Positions 32,701 through 62,568 of a stretch of 64,000 nt of DNA are shown here, in pieces (the first letter of the stretch is position 1; each line of letters opens with the position of its first letter). This DNA is from Rachycentron canadum (Eukaryota > Chordata > Actinopteri > Carangiformes > Rachycentridae), in assembly GCA_038496675.1 (NCBI GenBank), contig CM076660.1, forward strand, positions 8,538,361 to 8,602,360, given 5' to 3'. The position numbers and the translations under genes were made by a program. Below the pieces are notes generated by a model that was not told the DNA's origin, did not search any database, and worked only from the letters and a program-made list of their open reading frames with translations.

Positions 32701-35700
32701 GTCAATTATTACAGATTTAATATAAAAATGCTGGTTACATAAAAAAACAAACAAAAACAAAAAAAAACACAAACCTGAATTAATTCAATTCATTCAAAGA
32801 GAAGGTGTGTGATTGCACTTGGTCTGCCATACTGTTACATATTATTATTATTATCATCATTACTACTCAGGGCTGTTTTTGCTCATTTGTATCTAATTTT
32901 CATAAAATTAGCATATATAATGAGATATTCCTTTTTTCAGAAACAGTTTTAATGCCATCAGTCCATTTCAAAAGTACAGTGTTTGTAAATATATCTACAA
33001 TTATACACATTATAGAAGAGCTTAAAATAGCATAGATGTTTGCATTTCTGTTACAGCCACCGTATGCAGTTCTACTTCTATTCCATTCATCTTTAAAAAA
33101 CCTTAGTGTGACACACTGACATAAACTCATTATTATGAGATGAACTGTAGTGAACTGTAGATTTACATCTATGAGGCCCATTCAGTCCTGGTGCAATAAT
33201 AAAACAGCACCTGTATTCAGTACAGACTACATTCAAATCTCAAAATGTTCAGTGGGAGGTGATATTTTTTTTGTCTGAGAATCAAAATGGACCAGTCACA
33301 ATGGTAATGGTCTACGCAGATACATTTCTAGGTAGGTGTGTGTCAGTCTATGGTCTAGGGCACACAGCTACGCTGTACCTACGCCATACTTTCTATATCT
33401 ACTCAAGGCAGAAGTATAAACCCGGCTTCAGTTATTCTTCTGTGTATCAAAATACTGCTTTATTTATTTTTCTGGCAGCCATCTACACAGTCTACGAACA
33501 CAACTGTTTTCTCCCTTTACAGTACTGCTTACGATATTGTACCTGTAAAAAGTCATTTAGATGTTACTTTCCTTTTTTCTACTCACATATAATCAGGCAG
33601 TGTTGGGTGACACATGACTTCCTGGGGCATTTCCTGGTATCACAACATCAGCTTCAGTACTCAGGAAAGTTGCTGATTGCTGGTAGTTCAAGCTATCGTT
33701 TCAGATCTTTACACTGTGGTTGTGTATGTGTATGTGTCTGTATGTGTATTACCTCCACTTGTAGCTGCCCCAGTTTTCTCTTAAGGTCTGTTGTATCCTC
33801 TCCAGAGCTCATCTTCTTGTGAAAGTCCAGCTCTGCATCCAGCAATTCCTTCTGGGCCTGGTCACATGTCACGGAAAATTCAAAAACTCTTTGGTACACT
33901 GAATACAGAGAAACAATAACAAACTGACAAAAGAGCCCAAACTTACATCAGTCTTGGTCTTGGTCTGGCTGTGGTTGGATTTGGTGCCGGAGACCTGGGA
34001 GGCTGGATTCATTTCATTCTGCAGCTGGGTGATCTTGTCTGTCAACTCCTTCAGAGTCTTCATGATGTTGGCTCTCTCCTCAGGTTTCATCCCTCGGTTC
34101 TTCTCCAGACGGTTTATTAATGCCTGGAAGAAGAAAAACAAGCGGTAAGACATAAGGAGGAGTAAAAAACAGGCAAAGGAAGAGCGTCAGGAGCGAAAAA
34201 TGGAGGGAGAGTTCAGTAAAGACGAGAGAAAAGCAAGACATGGACAGAGCACAGGAAATAAAGGATGAGAACAAGAAAAGCAAGATTTGCAGAGATAAAT
34301 GGATAGATGATCAAGTCTTGCCTTCTGGCACTCAATCTGTGTTTTCAACATCTCTTGCTTCTTCTTTCTCATGTCCTGCTGGAGTTTGAATGCCTCCTAA
34401 CAGAAAAAAAACAACAACAATAAGTAAAATACATTCACAGAGGGTGAAAACTACTACTACTACTGATGGACATTTTCTCTCTCAGTGGAAACCTGCTTCT
34501 CACTAGCAGCCCTTGATAAAAACAAATGTCTAATCCTAGCTCTGCTATTCTCATAGTAGTCAAAATATGCATTAAAAAATTAAGCAACATGCCTGTTTCT
34601 TCTTAAGGACTTCCTGTGCTTCTAGTGCTCTTCCCGTTTTCCCAAGGCTCTTTGAGGATGACTTGAGGGCTGTTGAAGTGTAGGGGCCCTTCTGGGTGTT
34701 TGACAGTGCAGGCGCCACCTAAGTGCCACACAGAGAGAGACAGCGACACATTTAGGTCATCAGAATGAGAATACAGACAGCAGTAGATGTAGACACAGGC
34801 AAGAGTACATGCTTCTTTCAGATCCTCTGAAAGCAGTTTCAGACTGGGGTCCATAAAAATTCTCAAACTTCTAGTTTCTTAGTGGTATCGTGATGGCTGA
34901 AAATGCTGCACTGGTGTGCACTCTACTGTCTTTGATGGTAGACCGCATTGAGCTGGGCGCAGTGACCTGATGTGAGTGTGTTACTAATATTTAGGCTATA
35001 AATGTTAGCCCCTGTGACACACAACTGGCACCCCGTTAATTGGAGAACCTCTGGACTGGACATGCCAACTGATAATAATATTATACAAAGAAAGTATATC
35101 ATATATAAAAATCATGCCTAAGAAGCTACAAAAATCCATTGGTTATTCACCAACTATTTGATCTTCTTGATAGAGAAAAAAACAAAAAACAAAACAAAAA
35201 AAAAAATGACACTGAACACGTGTGCAGAGCCTAAAACGTACCGTGGCAGGGTCTGTGTTTGGGTTCAGGATGTCCGGCTTGGTTGTAGCTGTGGTGCCAG
35301 CTGCTGCTGCCAGGCGATGCTTTGGTATTGTCTTGTTCAACACATAGGCAGCGGGACTGTGTTGTTTTATCCCCTGTAGGTAAAAGACAAAGGAGAAAGA
35401 AAATTAAAGAAGGATTGAATAAATGAGGTAAGAGAAACAGATCACAATTAGAACACAAAGGACTTCTCTTTATGCTGACCTTATGTACATTGCTGTGCTG
35501 CGGCCCCTGGCTGGGTGGTGATCCAGCTCCCTGGCTCCCTGAGCTCTGCTCCTGCTGCTGAAGCCCTGTGGTATTGGTGCCAGGCTCACGGTGCCAGTAC
35601 ACACGGATGAATCGGTTGTTGAGAACTGCTTCAGTGCTGGATATAGCACGCCGGGCTTCTTCATTTTTTGTGTACTGAATCAATGCTGCCTCTGGGTCTC

Positions 35701-38700
35701 CACCAAACACAACCTAGATTGGCAGTAGAGAGTGTGGGTTAGGTACACCTATGCAATGAAGGCAGTTTTTATTCAGAGCTCGATGAATAAAATTTTCCCA
35801 CATTGTTGATCAATGCATAGTCCAAAGCAGCATGGCCAACATCAGACTTGACAATGTATTTATGCCAACATTCACATTTTGTTTAAAGAGACTTAACTTG
35901 CTCCATACTGCTTCACTCTGTATAGCCCTGCTAGTCAATCTTTAAGTTGTGTTGTTGTCATGTCTCCACTTGTTAGTGAAAACTGTAGCTATTTGTACAT
36001 TTGCTTAGTGCAGAGGAGTCAATGATGCATTTTACCTGTATATTGACAATGGTTCCAAACTTGCTGAAGTGCTCATTGAGCTTGGTGATATTGTTGAGCT
36101 CACGGGGGATCTTGCGCACCTCCAGCTTGGTGTTCACATAGTGATTTCGCTTGGGAAAACTGCTCTTATGTTGGTTGTTAAAGTTTGGCCTGTAAAAGAG
36201 AAAAATAGAGTGTGCATGTTTTTTTCCAGCAGAAAATGAATGAAAAAAGATGACAAGAAAATCAACATTTTCGGCAAGATCCTAACAAGGATAGTAAAAC
36301 AGAACCCATATGATGACCTGGAGGTTCAAGCCTTCATGCACAATTCCTAGCTTTTTTCTTCAAAATCTTTCACATTTGAATATCAGCAAACCATTTATTT
36401 TATTGAGATAATAGAAAGTTTTCTTTCAGTGGGTTTGTGTGACTGGAATCTTGGATTAAAGCTGGTGCAGTACAGACCATCTGCAATCCTAGTTTAATTT
36501 TTCCTTACAGGCAAGAGTTTTTTTTCCTGTTTTAAAACATGCATATCACTGAATCCTTACTTTTCCATCCACGGTTTTTTAGCTGTGGGTCCCTCAGCTG
36601 TACTATGTCCCATGGTTCTCTTCCTGCTGTCCTGCTCTGTGTTGAAACGGGACACGTTGCTGCCAGGAGTGCTGGCCGGAGTGGCTGGCTCTGTCTGGAT
36701 CACGATGTTTGCAGCTGGAAAACACAAATATAGCATTAGGAGCAAAGCTGTCGATTCACTGCACAGATATTAGCCCAATAAAGAAGGAAAATTTTGAGTA
36801 CTAAGAAAGGAAATGCTTGCTACCTCTGGAGCCTTGTCCTTCACTGGAGGTGAGGCCGATAAGGTTGGAGCGCTGGGTCTGCACCCGGGGAATGAACTGA
36901 CGGTATGGGTTACGGCCTGCTGCTGTCAACCCTGGAGATTCTGGGTTGTAGCCCTCTGGATCATAGTTATCTAATGTGTAATAATGAACGAGCACACACA
37001 CACAAGCTGTTACTTAATATGAAACAGCAAAAATAGCCTAAGTACAAAAACGTTACATAAAATGAAATTACACAATGAAAACAAGCAGTCCTGCATAAAT
37101 AAAACCGTTTCTATGTTAATTACAGCTCTGAATGAGCTCTAAAAATATAAAAATGCATATATGGAAAATTAATTTAAGTACATTTATATTAATTGATCAA
37201 AAATCATCAGAGACAACAGGTAATAAAAAAAGGTGAAGCACCATAAGAAGATCTTTTGCAACACTGAGCCACAGCTCGCTGTAATTCAAAGGTAAAGTTT
37301 AAGAAAATTAGAATTTAATTAAAGTAAACAAACAAAAAAACAAAAACAAAAAAAAACATTTCCTGCTTTTCTGTTTAACTGGAATTATCCATGAGCAAAA
37401 TTTAGAGGGAAAGCACTCAGCACAATTGGATGCAATTGTGTTGTGAATTCCTCAAAGCTACTTTCTCTCTTATGTAAACAGTGCTACCCTCTGGACAACA
37501 GCCGTTACTGCTGCTGCCTAAAGAAATAAATTGAGACAGTGCCTAGACTACAACAATCCCACATGTCCCAAAGTAAACAGACACAGTGTAGTTATTATAG
37601 TTCAACTTTTTAAAGTCCAATCTACTGTAATTACAAACTGAACACAACGGAAAGCTCTATTTGCAAGAAAAAAAAAAAAAAAAAATCAATATGAGGAAAA
37701 CTCAAATGACAAGCAAAAGCAATGTAGCCTCAAAATACACAGTCCCAATCTGAAAAGGAAAAGCATTGCTGCTTACATTCAGACTGGACATATTGGGGAC
37801 GAAGAGACACAGACGAGGATGAGGGAGGAGGAGGTGGAGGAGGAGGAGGAGGAGGAGGAGGAAGAGTAGGCGGCAGCCCCACGCCAGGCGGTCCAATAGG
37901 AGGGGAAGAAGTGATTGCAGATTGGTGGTTGGGGGTATCAATCCCACTGGTTGCTATCAGTGGAGGTCCTGAGGGAGACAAAAGCCCAAGCTAATGTCTC
38001 AGGTATTGCAGGTATGACAGTGAAACATTTCATGCCACACTGGTTGTTTTAAGGTGGCAGGAAGACTTTATAATACACTACATCATTTTGCTTCTAATTG
38101 AGAGAAAATCAGAGAAAACTTCACTAACACAGCATCACTTCAAGGACCAGTATCATCAAAGCAACAAGCAGAATAAGCCACAAGTGGACCATCGTGTTTT
38201 AATCACCATCAGCTTTGCTTATAAAAAATGTACATAAAATCCTGCTCATGCAACAAGGATGTAACGAGTATATCTTCAAACTTCCATCAATTAGCAGTAT
38301 TATTAGCATGCAGGAAGACGTGATTGCATAATTTAGGAATTTTGACTGAAGCCGTCATTGGTTATTACATAACAAGATAACAGGTCATAGTCAAATTTAA
38401 AATGCACAAGAAGAAATGATCAAGGCCCTTTTCCTTTCTTAAGACCATTGTTGAGGAATAGATTGAATACCTAAAACATATTTGAAAACTAAAACTATTA
38501 AAACTATCAGCTGTTTCATAAGTAGACTATAGTGTTAAGATATAGTACAGTGGCTACACTTTTTTCCTGCCTTGCATTTTGCATGTGTATAATGCCCAAA
38601 ACATAATAAGGTGCAAACATAAGATGCTCAGTAAGTGTGGAACTGAAAGGCAAGATTGTGTGCAAGATTGGCCAAGACGACTCGTGAAATATAAAAATAT

Positions 38701-41700
38701 CTTGTGAAAAGCTTTTTGTTTTTTCACCAGGTACAAACAAGAAAAATGAAAAAAAAAAAAAAAAAAAAAGAACCAAGATAATAAAATTATGTCATTAAAA
38801 TTAACCATTTACTTTCATCCCTGTACATAATAGTAAATAATAATCTAAAACAACCTAAAATATTCTGTCAAATCTATCACTGCAATATATTATCACACTG
38901 AATAATGTACTTAAAACAGGGTAGTCACTTCCAGATAAACAGTTGTGACAGGAAATGCATTTTTCCATATATAGCCAACACAATGTTCTTTCCATTAGCT
39001 TCAGCAATTTGCAGAAATCAAGTTTTTCTGATTGTACTATCCATTGAAATCATTACTACTCAGGTCCAATTGCAGAACATTATGCATTTTTAAAATGCAA
39101 GTTAAGGTGTGTGCAACAATGTGGTGGTTCTACCTACCAGTCATGGGGAAGACACCTGGTGGTGGTGGCTGGCCATAGGGTGGCATTGAAGGCATCCTGA
39201 GGGAAGGGGGAGGCTCAGTGATTGGGGGCATGGGCATGCCAGCAGGGGGCATAACAGGTGGGGGTGGGAATGGAATTATATTTGGTAGATTGACATCATC
39301 CACGATAAGAGGGTCGTTGCCATGGTCGAATGGACAGAGGTCACCACGGACACAAAATCCTTTTTCTGTGGAGAAAAACAAATCAAAACTTTGCTTTTTC
39401 ATATATATGAACTTATTTTAGGAGTTTAAGGCACCAAAAACATTTTCTAGCTAAGACCTAGCAATCTTCCAGGAGTGTATACTGTGCGAACGATGTGACG
39501 GAAACATGATGATATCTTTGGTCATTGCTCCAAAATGGTGGTCTCGTATTGCACGGAGAGACTGTTGTCATTGTCTTTCAACCAAAGATAACCGGGGCTG
39601 TCAGAAATGACTAGGGAATTACTACTACAGCAGTGACAATGGGTAATGCACAGATGATGTTTCATTATTGCATATTAATTTTTTTTAACTTGATGCTGGA
39701 TACTTGAAGATAGCTACTCAGGTTTATTTATTGGAATTAGCTCATAAGATGAGATGCTGAAATCTCACAGATGTAGGTGCCATAAGAGACTTGGTTTCCT
39801 AATGGTCAAATTAATGTAGGATATAAACAAAAATATGACTAAATTTATGAAAATAAGAACAAAAAAGTAATGGGAGTCCAACTCCAGCAGTTAAGACCTA
39901 CAGTGCATCTATTTACCCCAAAGTCTCATTAAGGCAATGGGTCTCTAGGGTGGGTGTGTTTGAGCACTGTGACAGATCACAATGTACTTCAGGGACAGTG
40001 GGTAAGTTTAAACCCTGTTGCTCTTTGGAGAGTTGGGTGTAAGCCTGCTTGCTTTTCTGCTTTTCACAAGGGACAACAGAGGGAGCACTAAACAGTGGTC
40101 ATTAGTGATGAGACTAAACAAGGCAATCAATAACTCTCATGGGAAGATGGAGGCAGAGGGAGCCAGAGCAAACTTTATCACGTACATGTCACGCACTAGA
40201 ACATTTTCATTTGTATTTGCAACCTTTTTTTGCATTAAAGGAAGGTTGCATCTTTAAGTCATATCCACCTTTCAATTCAGAGATTATATCTTCCCATTGC
40301 AACAGCTGTACAGAGCAAATTACCATTGGACCATAACAGATAAAAGACATTAAGGTGGAAAAGATTATTCACTCCATTCCTACCATCGTAATCCCTGCAA
40401 CGCTGTTTGAGTGAAGCACTCTTGTTGAACGGTTTCCCGACACCATCTTGCCTCTGGGTGCCGTAGTAGCCAGACCAGCTATCTGTCGTGCTGTCAGGCA
40501 GGTGAGCCAGTGTTGCTACGGGAACACCTCCAGCTCCTGAGACTCCAGCAGATGACGAGGCAGAGGAGGAAAAAGGGTGTGGAGGTGTGGGCAGAGGCAG
40601 GAGAGGCGGCGGGTGCTGCTGCTGCTGCTGCTGGGAGCCGGATGTGGTTGAAGAGTTGTAGCCGTCAGTATCCTTCCTTTCCACATCAAACTTTGACTTG
40701 AAGTCTGTGTAAAACAAGCAGAAAAAGAGATTTTTTAACATTACAGAAAGCAGTGGACAGTGCCTTTAAAAGCAAAGCTACTCCTCTCATCAGGCCAAAC
40801 ATTTAGAGATGTAGATTAACCTTGAGGGTAATAAGGCCAATTCCAGCCTGTGTTGTCAAATCTCCATTGATGGATTTCCAAAGCTGTCCACATTGTTCTT
40901 TTTCAAGAACAACTCCCAGCAACAATGGCCAACAAATCCAAAATGGCTACATCCAAACCTCCATTCAGTGCCCTCTCAATGATCTTCAACAGCTCACACC
41001 CAAGAAGCCTGCATCAGCACCTCTGCATCACTAATGCGCAGTTCAGATTCAGGTGCTGAAAGGAGCTTCAGGAACTTCTATACTCCCGGGTCTAGTTTGC
41101 TGTGCTGTCATGTCATTGGTTATAGAGGTGGGCTGGGACGAAGGGGAACTCACCTCTACCTCCTCTGTGCTCCCTGTCCCTGCTCTTTCCTCGGCTGCCA
41201 CTCCTGCTCCGGCTGCGGCTGTAGCTCCTCCCACGGGGGCTGCCCCTGCGACGCTCGTGCCGCTCTCGCTCGCGGTGGGAGTCACTGCTGCTTTTCCCGT
41301 GGCGATCGAAGTCACGCCTCTTGCGCTCATCTCGCCTCCTGTCATCGCGGCTCCTGTGGGGTCGATGAGTTAGAGGGAATACATTTGAATTACTGTCTTT
41401 ATGCCAATTTTAAATGTAAGAGTCATGCAGACATATCTAAGAGGGTTCAAGCAGGCTGGAATTTTAAACAGGCAAAGACAAAGGACACATGGACCATATT
41501 TCAATATGCATCTAATAATATGCAATTTGAATGCACAGAAGAGAGAACTGGGCTTTTAGTTAAGACAAGTAGTTATTGGAAAGAGTATAATTCTTAGTGA
41601 TTCCCCTTGTTTTATAAGAATATGCTGATTGTATTTTGATAAAAGGCCTTCCGTCTATCTGAAGTGCTCCAATGCACTGTTTTAATTTGCTGCTGCTTAC

Positions 41701-44700
41701 AAACCAACATTTATCTCCATCTATTTTACACTAAAGCAATTATTAAGTATTTTTGGGAGCATAATCTCTTTCTTCCCCTGAAATGCTGTTGGTGTTAAAA
41801 TCTACAGAAAGTATTCAGTTTCATTAGCTTTTACACAGTGCAGTCAACATAATTTTTGTCATAAAGAGAAACACAAAGGAATTGGCATGGTTATGTTGTT
41901 AAACTGACTTAATCCTGCCAAATGTTACACATTAAAGCATATGACAACAGTTGATGTGAATGGTAGTGTAACAATTACAGTGCAGTCCTAGCTGTCAGAT
42001 AAGAAGGCTAGTGGACACAAAGGTTTTCATCAAGCTAAAAGCAGGACTCGTAGGATTTGAAACTAGCCATGCAAATGTAACCATGTGTTACTATCCCTAC
42101 ACAGCTAGACAATGCAAAATAATGGGTTTTCATCAGGAGAAAGAAAGGATGGGCCTATGTATTGGAAATTTCAGCATTAGGCAGGAAAGGAGTGTTGTTT
42201 ATCTCACATGTCAGAATAATATCTGCATGTGCCTCATGCTTGGTCATTAAGCTGAGCTGAAAAACAAACCTGCAAAACCACAACCATACCTGGAATCGAT
42301 GAAGTCAGGGCGGTTTCTCGGAGGACTTCTCCTCCACCTGTTTTCTCTCTCCTCCTCTGGGGTTTCAGCCTTGAGGATTTAAAAAAAAAAAAAGTTGCAA
42401 ATTGAACTCTCCTCTATTTTACATTTTGAAAATTTAGAATCAAAGATAGAGATTTAAGGAAACTAAAAATGTATCAAAAAACATTTTGTTCTCAGTCTGG
42501 AGAGACAATGACACACACTGAGATATTTATCAGCTCTTTTCATGCAAACAGAATGCCCATATTTCTACTGCTCAACCACTTATCAATAAAACCACTTGAA
42601 AGACGCTTCACTATGTGGTGATAGCTATTTATCTTCAGAGCCGAAAATGGAGCCATTTCTCAGCAACTTTTCTCACCTCTACAACATCAGACTTGACTGC
42701 AGGTGGTTTGACCTCCTCTTTTGGAGCTTCCTTGGCAGTAGGATTTCCCAGGTAGTTCTTGGTTGTCAGACATTCAAAAAGTTTATCGACAAATCCCGTT
42801 GTCTCTGCAATGGAAATATGACTCATGTGAATCAATATAATCTTCAGGAGAACTGTGTGCAGTTTCACCAAGCCCCGGAAGATCAAATTGGTCCTCTGGC
42901 ATGAAATGTACTAACATGAATCTCACTACGCAAATGAATAAGAAACAGAGACACTGTGGAAACGGAACAGGGAAAGCCTACTTGATAAAAATATTACATG
43001 ATAAAAAAAAGACACAAAGGAACAAATGCAATTCACAAAAAAAAAAAAAAAAGTATATTCAAGGATTCATACACAGACTATAGATTGTGATAGTTCCTTC
43101 ATTACTTCCTTAGTAGCCTTGCGCTGTGCTTTTTGTGCAGAAAATGGTTAAAGAAGAGTCTTAATTTCTATCAGCAGCTATTTTGGAACAAAAACTCAGG
43201 CATTGCTGCAACAGCAAATTAAAGTTTTAAAACTCAATTCATAAATTGAGATAAAGTAATTGCTGAAACATGTATTCAACACCAACCCAGTCAATACACA
43301 ATACACACATTATGGCCCTTCTGTGATTGTAATACAATACGATTAAAAGTATAGTGAAACCATTAAGTAATTTCAACCATACAAGGAAAGACAGTACAAC
43401 TCAACTCAAGTTAGAATGTAGTTCGTAGTGTAATGTATTTGGTGGACGCTTCATGTGATTAACCTGGCTGGAAAGAGTACATTGAGATCATATGGCACAC
43501 CCTCTAGTGGCCACACTGGGGAGTGTTGGAGTGGTGAATGGTGATGTGTAGCTGACTGTATCTTTGAATGTATAACATGTTTTAAAGTTTTAAAAGCCAC
43601 TGTTATTTTAACCATGTCACTTCTTCTAAATCTGATCCAGTGCAAACAGGATGTCTGCTTGTAGAATGTAAACAACAGTACATATCACTACAGGTTGGTA
43701 CTGGACCACTTTCACCACTGATAAAGGTCATCAGAAGATCTATGTTAAAAAGTTAATTACTTAGTGCCGTGCTTAATTAGCACCATTTAGTTAGGTTACT
43801 TGACACTTCTGTTTGTGTCAGTTACCTAAAGAAGAAAGACAATATTTTTGAACACCTCATCATCCTTGAATGTACTTTCATGTTTTACCTAAAGAAGAAG
43901 AAAAAGAATCTAATTTTCCAACTTGATCCATGTCAATTTAGTCATTATTGGAAAATAATTTAATTGAAGGACCTGCACAATGCCATAGGCTCTATCTCCA
44001 AGAGGATTTGTGACATAACTCCTAAGCCTCTATTGTCTCTGAGATGTATGAGGAGAGTTAGCTGAATGCTGTTTCCTTGTTTGCTGAATGGTGGAAATCT
44101 CTGCAGAGCGTTATTGACCAGTAAGAGGTGGAGTCTATACCAAAACTGTATGTTGCTCTCATATGCAGAAAAGCTTTGTGTGGAGTTCGTACCTTTTTGT
44201 AGGAAGACATCAAGCTGATCAGCACAAAGTGCTTTGAGCTCCTTCTCTGGTTTGTCCTTCTTTACAAGAGCAACCACATAGTTGGCTAATGCAGAGGGGT
44301 CAGCATCACATCTGTGGGTTAAGATACAGCTCGTCAATATAAGCTACTGTGTATCTTAATTTAACAACATGCAAAAGGAAAAATGTTTTTATATAGATGT
44401 AATTTTAAAATAGAGAAATAGGGGGAACAACTGTGAGAGAGAACAGAGGTCAATTCTGTAATTGCAATAAACTGTATGTCAGTATGTATGTATCATGGTA
44501 GTTTCTGCATGTATCTGTGCAGAAATTTTCAAAATGAACCTCATCATTGTCAGTGCCAAGTGAGACCTCTATCAATGCCTGTAGGGAAGACATTACTGCA
44601 AAAAATATATAATAATAATAATAAAAGCATTAGCATCTAAACTTTTGAACACAAGAAAAGCGAAGACCACATTCAACCATGCATTATTCTTTGCAAAATG

Positions 44701-45582
44701 TTTTCTAATAGAGTAAGTCTTCTCAGCCAGCAAGTGGTGGGGCTATTACATGTTATTAACATAATAAAAAAAAAAAAACCCACAAAGCCCCATAAAGCAT
44801 CAATGATGGCTCCAAACCTGGTCTGTCTGCAAGACAGTGGGTGTTTGTCACTGCATCACCCGTTTACCAATGCCTGTGTGTAACAACACCCACCTCTCTG
44901 CACACCAGCTCTTCTGACTTTGTTAAATATTTAGATTCATGAATTTATATATGAGCGTTCTTGGGCAACATTTGCTTTCACTGGTAATAAAATCATTTGA
45001 CGGTTTTCCATTTGAAAGGGAGGGAGAAATAGTTGTAACAATGGTGGCTCCAAGAGCAAACGCTCCTTATTTATTTTTAAAAACACATGATAAACTAGAA
45101 CTTAGTAACGTAAACTATTTATATCCACAAAGCCCGAAAGATTCGACAGCAAGCTATTTAAATCACAAGTAGCACCATGTAAGTAAGGTTATCTATTACA
45201 GTTTGCTGGCTTGCTACAGAGCTGTGATAAAGTTACATTATCGTGAGCCAGCTACGTGCCTAACTAACCCAAAATAACAGTGCAACAAACGCAGACAAAC
45301 ATGCTACACTGTGCACAAATTTCACTTCTTCGGCTCATCAAAAGTCCTGCTATCTCGCTTTGCCACGAAAAGGCCAGCTAGCGGCAATGGTGGCTCGCTA
45401 ACTCGTGCAAGAATTTGCCACCAGTTTCTAGCAAGTACCCATTGATGCGATGCTAGCCCGCTGGCTAGCCAGCTAACGTAGCTACGTAGCGTGAGCTAAA
45501 TGTCATTTCAATTCAACACTCACATTGGCTCCAGGAGTTTTGCCAGCCATGACTTCAAGGCTTCCACATTCTCTATGATCAT
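29759..45582 (-). CDS. rbm27: RNA-binding protein 27 (CCCH zinc finger and RRM protein), complete
   Basis: This nuclear-speckle RNA-binding protein acts with RBM26 and the PAXT/nuclear exosome system. There are 21 coding exons (5' to 3'): 45582-45524, 44311-44193, 42804-42677, 42369-42290, 41353-41154, 40704-40384, 39365-39138, 37968-37777, 36970-36824, 36714-36561, 36189-36036, 35713-35480, 35373-35242, 34718-34593, 34396-34322, 34123-33947, 33857-33753, 31886-31659, 31546-31463, 31293-31174 and 29863-29759. They total 1,055 residues (human is about 1,060). Domains are an N-terminal PWI-like fold (1-75), an RS/RG-rich region (about 110-196), polyQ then a CCCH finger (C298-x8-C307-x5-C313-x3-H317), Pro-rich runs, RRM1 (about 563-640), a coiled coil (about 740-877), an RGRG stretch, RRM2 (about 927-1010), an acidic tail and the terminus ESRSWRR. 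The AANIVIQTEP segment and position favour RBM27 over RBM26. The introns after exons 14 and 15 use GC donors. Confidence 0.95.
30383..30470. repeat. Possible hAT-type short DNA-transposon remnant in an rbm27 intron
   Basis: The words AGGGATGTCATGATACCA, GGTACCAATACC and CAAATTTGATACCA resemble the start of small non-autonomous elements common in fish genomes. The ends were not defined, so this is tentative. Confidence 0.3.
40614..40633 (-). repeat. rbm27: CAG codon repeat encoding polyQ in rbm27 exon 6
   Basis: Six or so tandem CAG codons (read on the minus strand) encode a Gln run between residues roughly 215 and 225. The run is in frame and potentially length-variable. Confidence 0.85.
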
Positions 45583-46067
45583 CGTGAGAAAGACTATAAC
45601 ACTGTCTATAAAATGAAAGTGCGTTTTGATAACCCTACTCTCATCATCTATTGATTTATAAGCTTTAAGGCCTCCTGTCTCTCTTCACTGGCAGGTCGGA
45701 CAAAGTGTTTTACGACATGGCAACACAAGGCGAACTGTCGTAACGCAGCCCTGACGACGGGCGTCCTGGACAAATTGTGTCGTTGTTTGGCCGCGGTTTA
45801 TTAAATTAATATCAGCGGGCTTAAGGCTGTGCTTTAAAACGTGTAAGGTTACGTGAAGTATAATTACACGGATGTATGTTTTCTTTTTTTTAAATAATGA
45901 GCGATACGACGCCTGCAAAGTTTTGCGGAATACATTTCCCAGAAGCCCATGCGAGAGACTGGCAGTGGGTGTCGTCAGCCAGGCACCGGTGGCGTGGGTC
46001 TCCCTTGACAGACTGAAAACTGCTGTTTAAACTACAGAAGAGTAAAGAGCTGCTGCTTTAGGTCAAA
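45583..46067. promoter_or_regulatory. Divergent promoter shared by rbm27 and lars1
   Basis: Only 485 bp separate the two start codons, which point away from each other. The interval is locally GC-richer than its flanks and has no TATA box at a useful distance. TACATTTCCCAGAAGCCCAT (45931-45950) matches the ZNF143/THAP11 (SBS) motif, which is frequent in bidirectional housekeeping promoters. Core promoter function is inferred. Confidence 0.75.

Positions 46068-62568
<16,501 letters not shown>

Noticed and set aside
33259..33822. 187-codon open frame on the plus strand
   Set aside because: It lies in an rbm27 intron and across exon 17 on the opposite strand. It has no splice or promoter context and resembles no protein I know.
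41034..41597. 187-codon plus-strand frame with Cys/Gly/Ser-rich start
   Set aside because: This is the antisense shadow of rbm27 exon 5, whose RS-rich codons leave few stops on the other strand.
29759..45582. RBM26 instead of RBM27
   Set aside because: Some segments resemble RBM26, but the AANIVIQTEP segment, the C-terminal plan and the position between pou4f3 and lars1 fit RBM27.
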